Assembly: GCA_965221455.1 (NCBI GenBank)
Contig: OZ244890.1
Location: forward strand, 2,294,001 to 2,358,000
Source: SMWN01 sp965221455
Lineage (GTDB): Bacteria > Pseudomonadota > Gammaproteobacteria > Eutrophobiales > Eutrophobiaceae
DNA length: 64,000 nt
Direction: 5' to 3'
The notes under the pieces were generated by a model, which was not told the origin of the DNA, made no database searches, and worked only from the letters and a program-made list of their open reading frames with translations. How positions within the stretch are numbered: the stretch's first letter is position 1; each line of letters begins with the position of its first letter. Shown piece after piece: positions 45,049-54,474 of this stretch. Position numbers and translations under genes: made by a program.

Positions 45049-47043
45049 TCAGTTCACACGTCTCACGTTAATAAAAGGTACCAGCAGCTCTTCGACGGAT
45101 ATTCCGCCATGAACTACCACCTGATCATCCTTGGTTACAAATGCCCGACGGCCCTCAGCAAATAGAGGCATAAAGTTCGCCGGTAGTCCAGCTATATCAA
45201 GGCGAAAGGTATCCCCATAGGTTGCTTGAGTCTCAGCAACCATGGCTTCGTTGCGATAGGCGCGCACGCGCTCACCACGCATTTCGGATGCGACACCCTG
45301 ATTGGGTCTACCCATTCCGACCGCCTCAACATTGCCATGGTCGGCGGTCAAATAGACGTGGAAGCCGTTATCCAGCAGCATAGAAAAAAGGCGCTCAACA
45401 AAGCCCGATTCGCACCAGCTTTTGATCTGGGCTGCTATGCCCCGTTTGCCCAGTACCGCGCCGTGGATGATCTCATCGACCGTATCCACCACAAGCCCGG
45501 CAATCTTTACCGATGGGTTGGTGAGTTCTGCCTCGAGGGCGGGAAGATCGTCATTACGTTTGATGGACTTCTGGTAGAACACTTCGTTTGCATTGAGCCC
45601 GTGATCCTGCCAAAAGCGCTTCCATTGGCCAGGTTCTTTAGATGTCGACTCAATACTGTCGGCAAATTCACGGGGTCGTAGTCCGGAAAATAATGCCTGC
45701 CGGGAGACGGACGTTAACGTCGGGAGCCAGGCGAAGCAGGTGTGCTCGTCAAACATCAATCTTTGCGACTGGTTGATCACGCTTTCACGTATCTGGACCC
45801 ACTGATCGACTGCTAGTCCATCAAAGACCACTAAGGCGATCTTCTGCTCCCCATCATCCCGACACATAGATAAGTAGCGCGGGATGTGGTGGACCATGAT
45901 GGGTCCCTTGGCTGCAGGCAGAGAAGGCAGGTCAGAGAAATGCTTTTCGACCCATTTGCGCAGCTGAACATCAGCAGAGTTAAGCAAATCTTGCATCGCG
46001 TCCTTGATGCTTTCTGCATGGTGCGTGTCCAGCCCATGAAACCGCGACAAGATTTCACCAAGACGTCGGGAGAAATGGATCCAGGCACGGTGCGATGACT
46101 CAACCGTTGGCAATTCACCCGTCAGATTCTGGATGCCATCGCCTACCAGGTTTTGCATGGATGCCGGATCTTGCACAACGCCCAGCTTGGCCCACTCAGG
46201 TAGCGCTGTCGGTACCCCCTGAACGACGAGCGGGTGTAAGGTGCCATCCAGGAACATGGAGTCGATAATTACACGCACATCATGGTGATCGAAGGGAACA
46301 TCTATCTTGGTGACATAATCCTCTGGTGCCGGTTCGCCGATCCGGGATCCGGTGATTCCTTGTTGAGTTAAATAGCGATACCAGGCATCTTGAACAACGT
46401 GCAGCGTGACACTTTTGTGGGCGAACAACTCGGCGATGGGAATGCCCTCAAACGTGTCGTGCTCTCCAAGCACTTGCTCGACATGCTGTGCCAACACGGC
46501 AGGGAGCGGTGTATCTCCATAATGAAGCCGAAGCAATTCACGCCATAGGTCTTCTTGACGTGTTAGCAGATGGGGGCTGATTCGGAAGATATGCGTCAGC
46601 ACGAACTCCTTGGTGGCCGCTTCGCCTAACGGCTGCTGTGCATGCTTTGCCTGGGCGGCAAACAGCGAAGGCCACATGTCGCTACCCAGTTGCTTTACTA
46701 CGGCATAGCTTAGTTTCGGGAATAGCTCCGTGAGCCCCAGACTGAGCTTCCGCGCCTGGCGTTGATAGTCCCAGGGGAGATCGTTGGTGTTGGTGCCCCG
46801 TAGATGAAGAACAAGCGCGTTAGATGGCACTGGCTGGCCGTGATCCCAGGCTTCGCGATAGCGTTCCTCATACTCGGCCCGAAAGGCAACACTATCCTCG
46901 AAGGGCAGCACTTCGAAACCACGTTCACGTAAACCGGATAACACCTGCTCATCCAACAAAACATCATCCGGGTCCGAGACGATCCACAGTCGAGCCAGAT
47001 CTGACGGAAACTCCTTGAGGATGCGGTCAACCCATAGCGTCAT
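45049..47043 (-). CDS. pglZ: BREX-3 PglZ phosphatase-domain protein
   Basis: A 664-residue protein with the PglZ (alkaline-phosphatase superfamily) domain in its second half: IALVVFDGLAVDQW near residue 400 (metal-binding Asp), and LTADHGNVEAVGMG near 570 with the DHG metal ligands. The N-terminal half is the helical part typical of BREX PglZ. Core of every BREX system. The start overlaps the brxHII stop (ATGA). Confidence 0.92.
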   Translation of the reverse strand: MTLWVDRILKEFPSDLARLWIVSDPDDVLLDEQVLSGLRERGFEVLPFEDSVAFRAEYEERYREAWDHGQPVPSNALVLHLRGTNTNDLPWDYQRQARKLSLGLTELFPKLSYAVVKQLGSDMWPSLFAAQAKHAQQPLGEAATKEFVLTHIFRISPHLLTRQEDLWRELLRLHYGDTPLPAVLAQHVEQVLGEHDTFEGIPIAELFAHKSVTLHVVQDAWYRYLTQQGITGSRIGEPAPEDYVTKIDVPFDHHDVRVIIDSMFLDGTLHPLVVQGVPTALPEWAKLGVVQDPASMQNLVGDGIQNLTGELPTVESSHRAWIHFSRRLGEILSRFHGLDTHHAESIKDAMQDLLNSADVQLRKWVEKHFSDLPSLPAAKGPIMVHHIPRYLSMCRDDGEQKIALVVFDGLAVDQWVQIRESVINQSQRLMFDEHTCFAWLPTLTSVSRQALFSGLRPREFADSIESTSKEPGQWKRFWQDHGLNANEVFYQKSIKRNDDLPALEAELTNPSVKIAGLVVDTVDEIIHGAVLGKRGIAAQIKSWCESGFVERLFSMLLDNGFHVYLTADHGNVEAVGMGRPNQGVASEMRGERVRAYRNEAMVAETQATYGDTFRLDIAGLPANFMPLFAEGRRAFVTKDDQVVVHGGISVEELLVPFINVRRVN

Positions 47044-49853
47044 CTGTTTGCGCCCTCCTGGCTGCCTATACGGAGCATGATCACCGCATTGAGATCCGGC
47101 GAGCTTTCAGCATCCTTCAAGGCTGCCATGCGTGCCTGGTGTTCGGCCTCCAACCGTTTACGACGGTGTTCCCGCACAGCGGGGAGGCCGATCCGCCCTA
47201 TGGCCTGGTGACGTGCTTCAAACGCATAACGTGCTCGCTCGCGTTCGCCGGCCAACCATTCGCGATGCTCCTCCAGCAATCCTGAGAACAACTGCTCCCC
47301 TTGGTCTTTAGCCGCAGCCAGCGATGACTCGAACCACTCCAAGGCACTTTCTGCCTCGACTGCTGGCGCGAGTGATACCGTCTCGGTCAGCAGCAGATCC
47401 CAAATTCGTTTGGCGGTTGGTACAAAAGTACGGCCGTCTTCCGCCACGAACGCCGGCAAGAAACGCTTACGACTGAAGCTGTCGGAGGCACTGGATGCGC
47501 TAAGACTGATCTCCCATAGCGACCACACCCCCTGGACCGTGCCAGGTAGGCCTGTCACCGTGGTGATTGGCAGTGGCTGACCAGCCACGCAACGTGGCAA
47601 TTCACCAATAACTGCACGTGCGCGTGAGTCCTCAAGAGTGATCCACTCAATATCCGGGTTTTCTTCGGCGGTGCGTGCATCAAAGCAAACACGAGGCGAC
47701 TCGCTTCCGTCTGCCCACGTTACGCGCCAGGCATCACCGGCTTTCTCAGCTGAACCGTTTCGGGTTGGCAGGCCATTTATGATTGCCCGTTCAAGCCAAT
47801 ACTGAGCGGGATGATCACGCCACTTGCGAGCATCGTCTGCCTCTAATGTATGGTCTTCGGTTAGCAGGTCGGTGTCTTTTCGGCTGGCGGCGACCTTCTC
47901 ACGTACCTGGTTAATAACGGCATCACATTCCTTGTCGATGGCTTCGGGGTCTTGCAGTCCATGCACAAAGAGTTCGTCGAAGATCGGCTCTACCTCAACA
48001 GAATCCATTACGTCAGATGCCTTGTCGACGCCGAACTCCTGGGCAATAACCTCGAGTTTATGTTCCAGCACCTCGCGTACCCGGTGCTCTACCGTGTCAT
48101 CCAAAACGAAGTTAATTGCGCGCACTACATGTGGCTGGCCGATACGATCGACACGGCCGATGCGCTGTTCCAGTCGCATCGGATTCCACGGCATATCGAA
48201 ATTGACGACGACGTGGCAGAACTGCAGATTCAGACCTTCGCCGCCCGCATCGGTGGAAATCAGCACCCGAACATCGCGTGAGAAGACCTGTTGAGCCCGA
48301 GTACGGGCATCCAGATCCATACTGCCGTTGAGCAGTGCCACGGAAAAGCCACGGCTCTCCAGAAACTCCGCCAGCATCGCTTGCGTCGGCACGAATTCGG
48401 TAAAGATCAATACCTTGAGCTGGGGGTCGTTCTCTTCCTGCTGGAGTTTATAGATCTGTTCCAATAGGGCTTCGGCCTTGGCGTCTGTGCCCTGGCGCTC
48501 GGTTTCACGCGCCAGCTCCAGCAGCACCTCAACCTCAGCCTTCTCCCGCTCCCAGCCGCTGGTCTGTACGGCAATCTCGAGTTGGGATTGGCCGTCCAGC
48601 TCCGCCCACTCATCAACCTCCGGCGCATCAAACAAGTTTGCTTGTAATTGTGGTGTTTCCAGCAGAGTCAGGCGCCTCTCCAGAGTGGTGCGAATCGCTG
48701 TTGTACTGGATGTCACCAGCCGCTGCATCAAGATCATCAGAAAGCCGATGTGCCGCTGTTTGGCCGCCATCGCCTGGTTGTAGCCATGGCGCACATAGTC
48801 GGTCACGGACTCATAGAGTCGCTGTTGTGCGGCGTGTTTTTCCTGCCATACGACTGGGTAGAGGCGCGTCGCCCTTGGTTTGAACAGCGGTTGGCCCTCG
48901 GCATTGATAGAGACTCGCTTTTCAGTGCGGATCACAAACGGGCGCACCCGCTCATGGTTGATGCTGGCTTCATCAGGAAAGGAGTCACGATCCAGTAGCT
49001 GCATCAGGCGCATGAACTGGTCTGTTTTACCCTGGTGAGGTGTTGCAGACAGCAACAGCAGGTAGGGGGCGGCTTCGGACAGCGCCGCGCCAAGCTTGTA
49101 GCGCGCCACCTGTTCGGTACTGCCACCAAGTCGGTGCGACTCATCAATAATCACCAGGTCCCATCCGGCTGAGATCAGATCCTCGAAGCGTTCGCGGTTG
49201 TAGGTATTGAGCTGTTCCAGGCTCCAACCACGCCGTTTCTCAATAGGCTTCACCGAGTCCAGGGAACAGATCACCTGGTCATGCATCTGCCAAAGGTTGT
49301 CTTCCTCGTCGCGCCACTGCCTGAAGGCGGTAATCTCAGAAGGCTCGATAAACCGGAAGTGCTCACCGAAGTGAAGACGCATCTCGGCCTGCCACTGGCG
49401 TACCAGCCCTTTGGGGGCGACGACGAGCACTCGCCGCACCATGCCGCGCAGTTTGAGCTCGCGCAGAATCAACCCCGCCTCAATGGTTTTACCGAGGCCG
49501 ACCTCATCGGCCAGCAGGTAGCGGATGCGGTCCCGGCTCATGGCTCGATTCAGGGCATAGAGCTGGTGTGGCAATGGCACCACGCTGGACTGGATTGGTG
49601 CCAGCAGCAGGTTATCTTCCAGGGCATCGAGCAACTTGGCCGCGACTGTGGTGTGCAGAATCTGCTCAACCGTTGGCTGTACGGTGGACAGATCGGCGAG
49701 ATCCTGGGGGCGGGCACGCACGACAGCATCCTTGTTCGGCAGCCAGATCCGATAGATCAGTTCTCCCCACAAGTTTTGACAGTCGACTACCCGGCAGGGC
49801 GAAGCCTCCCGCGAGTGCCAACACCAATCACCAACCACCCAGGGGCGAGTCAT
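47040..49853 (-). CDS. brxHII: BREX-3 SNF2-like helicase BrxHII
   Basis: 937 residues. SF2/SNF2 helicase: Walker A LADEVGLGKTIEAG at 114-127, DESH box (LVIIDESHRLGG) near 235, motif III LLSATPHQGK, motif VI MRLEQRIGRVDRIGQ near residue 560. An RapA/HepA-like organisation with a C-terminal extension rich in Arg/Glu. It translocates on DNA. Overlaps by 4 nt with genes on both sides. Confidence 0.9.
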   Translation of the reverse strand: MTRPWVVGDWCWHSREASPCRVVDCQNLWGELIYRIWLPNKDAVVRARPQDLADLSTVQPTVEQILHTTVAAKLLDALEDNLLLAPIQSSVVPLPHQLYALNRAMSRDRIRYLLADEVGLGKTIEAGLILRELKLRGMVRRVLVVAPKGLVRQWQAEMRLHFGEHFRFIEPSEITAFRQWRDEEDNLWQMHDQVICSLDSVKPIEKRRGWSLEQLNTYNRERFEDLISAGWDLVIIDESHRLGGSTEQVARYKLGAALSEAAPYLLLLSATPHQGKTDQFMRLMQLLDRDSFPDEASINHERVRPFVIRTEKRVSINAEGQPLFKPRATRLYPVVWQEKHAAQQRLYESVTDYVRHGYNQAMAAKQRHIGFLMILMQRLVTSSTTAIRTTLERRLTLLETPQLQANLFDAPEVDEWAELDGQSQLEIAVQTSGWEREKAEVEVLLELARETERQGTDAKAEALLEQIYKLQQEENDPQLKVLIFTEFVPTQAMLAEFLESRGFSVALLNGSMDLDARTRAQQVFSRDVRVLISTDAGGEGLNLQFCHVVVNFDMPWNPMRLEQRIGRVDRIGQPHVVRAINFVLDDTVEHRVREVLEHKLEVIAQEFGVDKASDVMDSVEVEPIFDELFVHGLQDPEAIDKECDAVINQVREKVAASRKDTDLLTEDHTLEADDARKWRDHPAQYWLERAIINGLPTRNGSAEKAGDAWRVTWADGSESPRVCFDARTAEENPDIEWITLEDSRARAVIGELPRCVAGQPLPITTVTGLPGTVQGVWSLWEISLSASSASDSFSRKRFLPAFVAEDGRTFVPTAKRIWDLLLTETVSLAPAVEAESALEWFESSLAAAKDQGEQLFSGLLEEHREWLAGERERARYAFEARHQAIGRIGLPAVREHRRKRLEAEHQARMAALKDAESSPDLNAVIMLRIGSQEGANR

Positions 49854-51634
49854 TCGTCCTCCTGAGCAGAGATGTTTTTTCCCTGGTCGGTCAGCCGGTA
49901 GCGCTGCTTGCTGCTGCGGGGCTTGTCGGGAATGGTCATCTCGATCAACCCGGCGTCCAGGGCCGGGCGTAAATAGGCATCCCTGAAGTGGTCCTCGTGC
50001 TTGAGGCCCAGCGCCTCCTGGATCGCCACCCGGGGCATCTCATCGTGCATAACTGACAGCAGGCGACGGACTTCCCCGGTGACTTCCCCGGTAACTTCCC
50101 CGGTAACGGACGGGGAAGTGGTTTTGGCTGCCAGCTCAAAGCGTTCCTTTAGTCCTTCGCGGACTTCGTAAAGGGTTTCGCCGATTGGCCGTAGCAATTG
50201 CTGGTGAGCAAGAAAATCGGCAATCTCCCTGGCCTCGCGCGTAGTGGGAGTGCCTAGCTCTCGGATATCCGTCAAACTGATTCGCCCGTTCGCCTCATCG
50301 CCCAAGGCCAGAGCAAGGGCATCGGCCTGCGCGGGTGTGAGGTTCACGCCAACGGCACGACGGAACCGCTGCATGGCATCGGTCACCAACGGGGCTTTGC
50401 GCAGTACCAACGCAAACGCCTTGTCGGCCTTGTCATTGGTAAGACGCGGCGGTACAAGCCCCAGCTCGTGCCAATTTCGGAAAATGGCCCGAATGCCCGT
50501 TCCAGCCTGGTCCGACAGGCCAATACGGCGAAAGGCCTTGACGATGGATGGGTTGCGAACCTCTTTTTCGGTGGGCTCCAGCAACTCGGCTGCGGACACG
50601 AAGGCGTCACCAGGATTCCAGAACAAGGTCTGATCAGTGAACAGCCGAATGGATGCTTTGCGACCGTGGTCGCCATAGTCCTGATGGACTAATACATTGA
50701 TCGCCGCTTCACGAAAGGCCACATAGTCGGGAGGATCATCATTACGGCGCAGCGTGGCGGGATCCAGTGAAAACGGGTGCTCGGCGATACGCATGTAGCG
50801 CGCCACCAGCCCCTGCCAGGTCTGAAAGACATTCTCCTCAAACATAGAGCGGTCGTGCCAACGCTGATCGGCTGACCAGTCTTCGAGGTCTGTATCGATG
50901 CGCTGATAATCCAGCACTGGCCGGGGCAGTATCTGGCGTACATACCTGCCCACACCAAACAGCAGTACACCGGCGCGGGTGGGATGTAGCTCGCTGCCTT
51001 GCTCGACGAGGAAATTCCAGTTGAGCAAGAATTCGATGGGATCCGCAATGTCACGCTGCTCCGGGTTCCTGCGTGCAAACTGCGCCTGATACCACTTAAC
51101 GGTCTCGCTATCGAAGCAGCTTTCGGCCGGAATCTCCGTCAATATCTGACCGTCATAGCGTTCCTGGGCCGCGTCGCGTAGAAAGCCCTCCAACTCGGTT
51201 TGGGTGCACTGTTCATCCCCAGCGCCGCGGCGAATGTAGGTTTGGCGTGGATCGCCTTTGAGGTAGACCGGCTTGTCGAACCGGGATGCTTCCGGTACGT
51301 GAAAGGCAAAAACACGCTTGCCATCGATCTCGTACTGATGGGGTTCGACGGCGATCACCCGGTTGAGCTTGCGGCCTCCGCGCAGGGCTGCGAGAAAGTC
51401 GTTTTGAACCTTGTCCGGCGACTCGACCCCGGTGACCTCCAGAAGGCCATCGCGTTCACTGACACCAAACACCAACCAGCCACCTGCCATATTGGCGAAA
51501 GCGGAAACGGTTTTGTAGGCATCCTCGGGTACGCCGCGCTGGGCGCGTTTACACTCGAAGTCGTTCCATTCGATGCCGTTCAGTCGGGCGAGCAGTTCAT
51601 CCAGATTCATGCTGCCAAATCCATTCTCAGCCAC
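49850..51634 (-). CDS. Schlafen AlbA_2-type ATP-binding protein inside the BREX operon
   Basis: 594 residues from GTG 51634 (an ATG at 51610 is an alternative). N-terminal AlbA_2 domain: IEWNDFECKR and VSAFANMAGGWLVFGVSERDG (residues about 20-60); then YIRRGAG; a GHKL-type ATPase-like part with EAAINVLVHQDYGDHGRK; and a C-terminal winged helix after a TGEV repeat. This architecture is shared by transcription regulators annotated as DNA-binding ATP proteins. Its place between pglX and brxHII, joined by overlaps, shows it is part of the operon; it is not in the standard BREX-3 list I recall. Confidence 0.8.
   Translation of the reverse strand: MAENGFGSMNLDELLARLNGIEWNDFECKRAQRGVPEDAYKTVSAFANMAGGWLVFGVSERDGLLEVTGVESPDKVQNDFLAALRGGRKLNRVIAVEPHQYEIDGKRVFAFHVPEASRFDKPVYLKGDPRQTYIRRGAGDEQCTQTELEGFLRDAAQERYDGQILTEIPAESCFDSETVKWYQAQFARRNPEQRDIADPIEFLLNWNFLVEQGSELHPTRAGVLLFGVGRYVRQILPRPVLDYQRIDTDLEDWSADQRWHDRSMFEENVFQTWQGLVARYMRIAEHPFSLDPATLRRNDDPPDYVAFREAAINVLVHQDYGDHGRKASIRLFTDQTLFWNPGDAFVSAAELLEPTEKEVRNPSIVKAFRRIGLSDQAGTGIRAIFRNWHELGLVPPRLTNDKADKAFALVLRKAPLVTDAMQRFRRAVGVNLTPAQADALALALGDEANGRISLTDIRELGTPTTREAREIADFLAHQQLLRPIGETLYEVREGLKERFELAAKTTSPSVTGEVTGEVTGEVRRLLSVMHDEMPRVAIQEALGLKHEDHFRDAYLRPALDAGLIEMTIPDKPRSSKQRYRLTDQGKNISAQEDE
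50071..50106 (-). repeat. three tandem 12-bp repeats encoding TGEV
   Basis: Unit CTTCCCCGGT(G/A)A on the plus strand, three copies, in frame in the AlbA_2-type gene, giving TGEV three times between the ATPase-like part and the winged helix. Each unit adds four residues, so copy number could change without frameshift. Confidence 0.85.
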
Positions 51635-54425
51635 TTGCCTCTGTGCGTGTCAATGCATGGTCGTACCACATCAGCAACTGCTCATCTTCCTGCAAGGAGG
51701 TATCGGGAATCTTCTGGGCGAGCTTGATAATGGTCTGGTAGTCCTTGTTGACCCAGGCTGCCTTAAATCCAGCGCGTAGCACCTCGAGGCGGAACTCCTT
51801 GAGCTTGCGACCGGTAAAGGCGAGGTAGGTCTCGAATTCCTTTAGCAGCGCCTTTGCGCGTTTCTTCTCAAGGTCCTGGGCCTTGTTCGGGTCGGGTACA
51901 AACCAGCGGTCCTTGGCTTTGGAAACTAGGCGTTTATCACTCTTCTCCAGGCCGCGCAGATCCTTGTGGTTGGTGGAGAGATAGCTGTGAATCTGGCTGG
52001 TCACATCGCCGCTGCCTTCATACCTCAGGAAGTTGTCCTCCAGCAGAGCCGCGAGCTCGGGTTTGGCCTCATGTTTGCGCCAACCAGCGCCAAGCTGCTT
52101 GGTGAACTCCGGGTGGATCTCCTGGTAGGTAGACGGGCGCTTCTTGAGAAGCTCGGTCAGCCAATCGATGGCACTGCGCTCGTCAGAGACGAACAGTTCC
52201 ATCTGTGGCGCCTGGGCCATCTGCGCGCGTTTCTTGTCGTATTCAGCGACCTGCTCGGGAAGGAAGACCATGTCGTCGCGTTCAACAAAATTCTGGCGCA
52301 AACCTTCTTGGAATTCCTGGCTAGATATTGGTACTGGGTAGCCCTTGCGAATGTAATAGGCCACCATCCGATCAAAAAGTATGCGAGGATCTCGTTCAGG
52401 AACGAATTGTAAAAAGGCACCCTGTTGCTTGGTGACCGGTAGATATTTTAAGTGCGTGCGGACAAAATTCCACACGCCTTCCTCGGTTTGCGACTCCTTC
52501 TGAAAACGCTCTTCAAAACCGCCATTTGGCTTATAAGCTGAGATTACGAGATCCTGTTTAACAGATGTGGTATTGGTGACAGCGTTAAAACTCCCCTGTT
52601 TTTTGTCGAGCGCGGAAACGTTTGCAACAATAAACCCTGCTTCAGTAATGGAGGTTTGGATGCTATTCCAAACAGAGGCTTTTGTATTTGAAAACTCAAC
52701 TGTCATCCAGCGGCCTGGCTTCAATACGCGATATGCCTCTCTAAAACATGCAGTCATAATTTGGCGGTATTCGGTTGCCCCTTTACCCTGAGTTTTGTTT
52801 TCAATTGCCTCTTGCTCATTATTTGTTATTACTTTGAGCCACGCCTCCCACAAAAGGTTGAGCTCTGAATAATTCAGGTTTGAGCCAAATGGAGGGTCTA
52901 TAAAAATATAATCCAATGAGTCATTTCCAATATATGAATAGTGATTGTTGCTTTGAGCTGAAACAATTACTGATCCAAGTTTGGGTTGTATAGAACTCAA
53001 GCCTCTTGCGACAAAATCAACATTACGCCCAACAGTTAGCACAGGGTTAGGTGGCGTAATTAGCGAAGCGATATATAGAGTTCCTGCAAGTGGGCCGCCA
53101 CCTTTTTTATCAGCTCTAAATCTCCGAAGCTTTGATGCGTATGGACTTGCTGCAGTGTGAGATAAAAGGCAAGCCCGCGATATTCTGAATTCTAAGCTAT
53201 TGAAATGTGACCAGAGGCTTGCCATTTCATGAAGTGCGCTTTGTGTATAAAAATGGTGGATACGAGATAATCCTATTCGTAAAGGTTCGCCAGTTTTGTC
53301 GCCAACAGGTATCTCTGTTACTGGAAACCAATATGGTATATCGGCTTCGTCGCTTTTTGCGAGTAATGTTATGTCCAGTTTGTCTGGTGTCTTTTCAAAT
53401 CGCTTTCCATTCACGCTATAGCTAATAACTACCGGAACTTGCTTTGTTTGCCGAACATTTTGTGAAATCGCTCGATCATATTTGCTGATCCACGAACGAT
53501 CCATATTTCGTTTCGTTAGCAACGCACCGCATGTTGGGCATGGAAATTCGTTGTTTATTTTTCCGGCATCTTTATCAACAGCAGCCTCCCAAAAAACAAC
53601 CTCATTAGCACATTCCGGGCACGTGAATACATCTGACCAAAGAATATGATTGACTTTGCCAGTTCGCCCATCACTGTGTTTTGTCCCATACATCCACCCG
53701 CACTCTTTTTCGACCTCCTTGAGAATGCGTTTGGCTTCTTTCGCGAACGCCGCCACGTCGACCGGCGTGTTGTAGTTGTAGGCGATGAATGTTGCCGCTG
53801 GTGAGAGGTCATTCAGTACAGCTCTGCGCACACCAAGCTTGGAAAATACACGCCAAATCTTCTTTCCATCTTCATCCATTTCTTCCTGCAAAATGGTTCC
53901 GTCAGGCTTCACCTGGTATCCGAGAGACATGACAACTTCGCGGTCGCCGCACATCTGTGCAGCCACACCCGTCATGCCAGTTCCACAGAAGCCATCGAAC
54001 ACGATATCCCCCGGATTCGTGTAGTGAAGGATGTAGCGCATGATGGCCTTGTGCGGTACCTTGGTGTGGTAGGAGTGGGCGTTGTAGATGGGGTCGTTCT
54101 TGCCCTCGCTCACGTCGGCGGCAAAGGGTTCACGGTGGTAATGGTAGCTCTCGGGCTTCTCCGGCTTTTGCGCCTCCCACTCAGCGATGAAGTCGTCGAT
54201 CCACGGGTTCGGGCAGACGGTGTAGTACGGTGGATCGCTCAGGTTCAGAATGTCCTCATCACTGCCTATGGGAAAGCCTTCGATCTTTCTAAATTCTGGG
54301 TCCTTGAGTTTTTCAGCGAGCAGCTTCAGATAATGTTCACGGCGCGCCTGATCATTGGGAAAGGTTTGGCCAAGGCATTCGACTGGCCCAGTATCATCTG
54401 CCTGACTACCAAAAAGATCGTCCAT
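51627..54425 (-). CDS. pglX: BREX-3 adenine-specific DNA methyltransferase PglX
   Basis: 932 residues. In order: DPPYYTVCPNPW at 65-76 (motif IV type), PGDIVFDGFCGTGMTG at 139-153 (AdoMet motif I), a zinc ribbon (CPECA and CPTCG) at about 268-300, a second DPPFGSNLNYSEL near 508, and a C-terminal helical domain with target-binding features. Methylates host DNA at one strand of the BREX site so self DNA is spared. The middle (52.4-53.7 kb) is AT-rich compared with the rest of the operon, suggesting an exchanged segment. Confidence 0.9.
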   Translation of the reverse strand: MDDLFGSQADDTGPVECLGQTFPNDQARREHYLKLLAEKLKDPEFRKIEGFPIGSDEDILNLSDPPYYTVCPNPWIDDFIAEWEAQKPEKPESYHYHREPFAADVSEGKNDPIYNAHSYHTKVPHKAIMRYILHYTNPGDIVFDGFCGTGMTGVAAQMCGDREVVMSLGYQVKPDGTILQEEMDEDGKKIWRVFSKLGVRRAVLNDLSPAATFIAYNYNTPVDVAAFAKEAKRILKEVEKECGWMYGTKHSDGRTGKVNHILWSDVFTCPECANEVVFWEAAVDKDAGKINNEFPCPTCGALLTKRNMDRSWISKYDRAISQNVRQTKQVPVVISYSVNGKRFEKTPDKLDITLLAKSDEADIPYWFPVTEIPVGDKTGEPLRIGLSRIHHFYTQSALHEMASLWSHFNSLEFRISRACLLSHTAASPYASKLRRFRADKKGGGPLAGTLYIASLITPPNPVLTVGRNVDFVARGLSSIQPKLGSVIVSAQSNNHYSYIGNDSLDYIFIDPPFGSNLNYSELNLLWEAWLKVITNNEQEAIENKTQGKGATEYRQIMTACFREAYRVLKPGRWMTVEFSNTKASVWNSIQTSITEAGFIVANVSALDKKQGSFNAVTNTTSVKQDLVISAYKPNGGFEERFQKESQTEEGVWNFVRTHLKYLPVTKQQGAFLQFVPERDPRILFDRMVAYYIRKGYPVPISSQEFQEGLRQNFVERDDMVFLPEQVAEYDKKRAQMAQAPQMELFVSDERSAIDWLTELLKKRPSTYQEIHPEFTKQLGAGWRKHEAKPELAALLEDNFLRYEGSGDVTSQIHSYLSTNHKDLRGLEKSDKRLVSKAKDRWFVPDPNKAQDLEKKRAKALLKEFETYLAFTGRKLKEFRLEVLRAGFKAAWVNKDYQTIIKLAQKIPDTSLQEDEQLLMWYDHALTRTEASG

Positions 54426-54474
54426 TATTTCAAATCCTCAGTTTCTTCTTGTCGGCGCATGTCATTCGATAGCC

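Noticed and set aside
45226..45681. 151-codon plus-strand frame inside pglZ
   Set aside because: Antisense shadow within a conserved PglZ domain.
49281..49865. 195-codon plus-strand frame inside brxHII
   Set aside because: Antisense shadow of the helicase, whose motifs are unmistakable on the minus strand.
47040..54425. DISARM system (SNF2 helicase plus methyltransferase)
   Set aside because: PglZ, BrxF and a 1241-residue BrxC mark BREX type 3; no DUF1998 or PLD-type DISARM gene is present.
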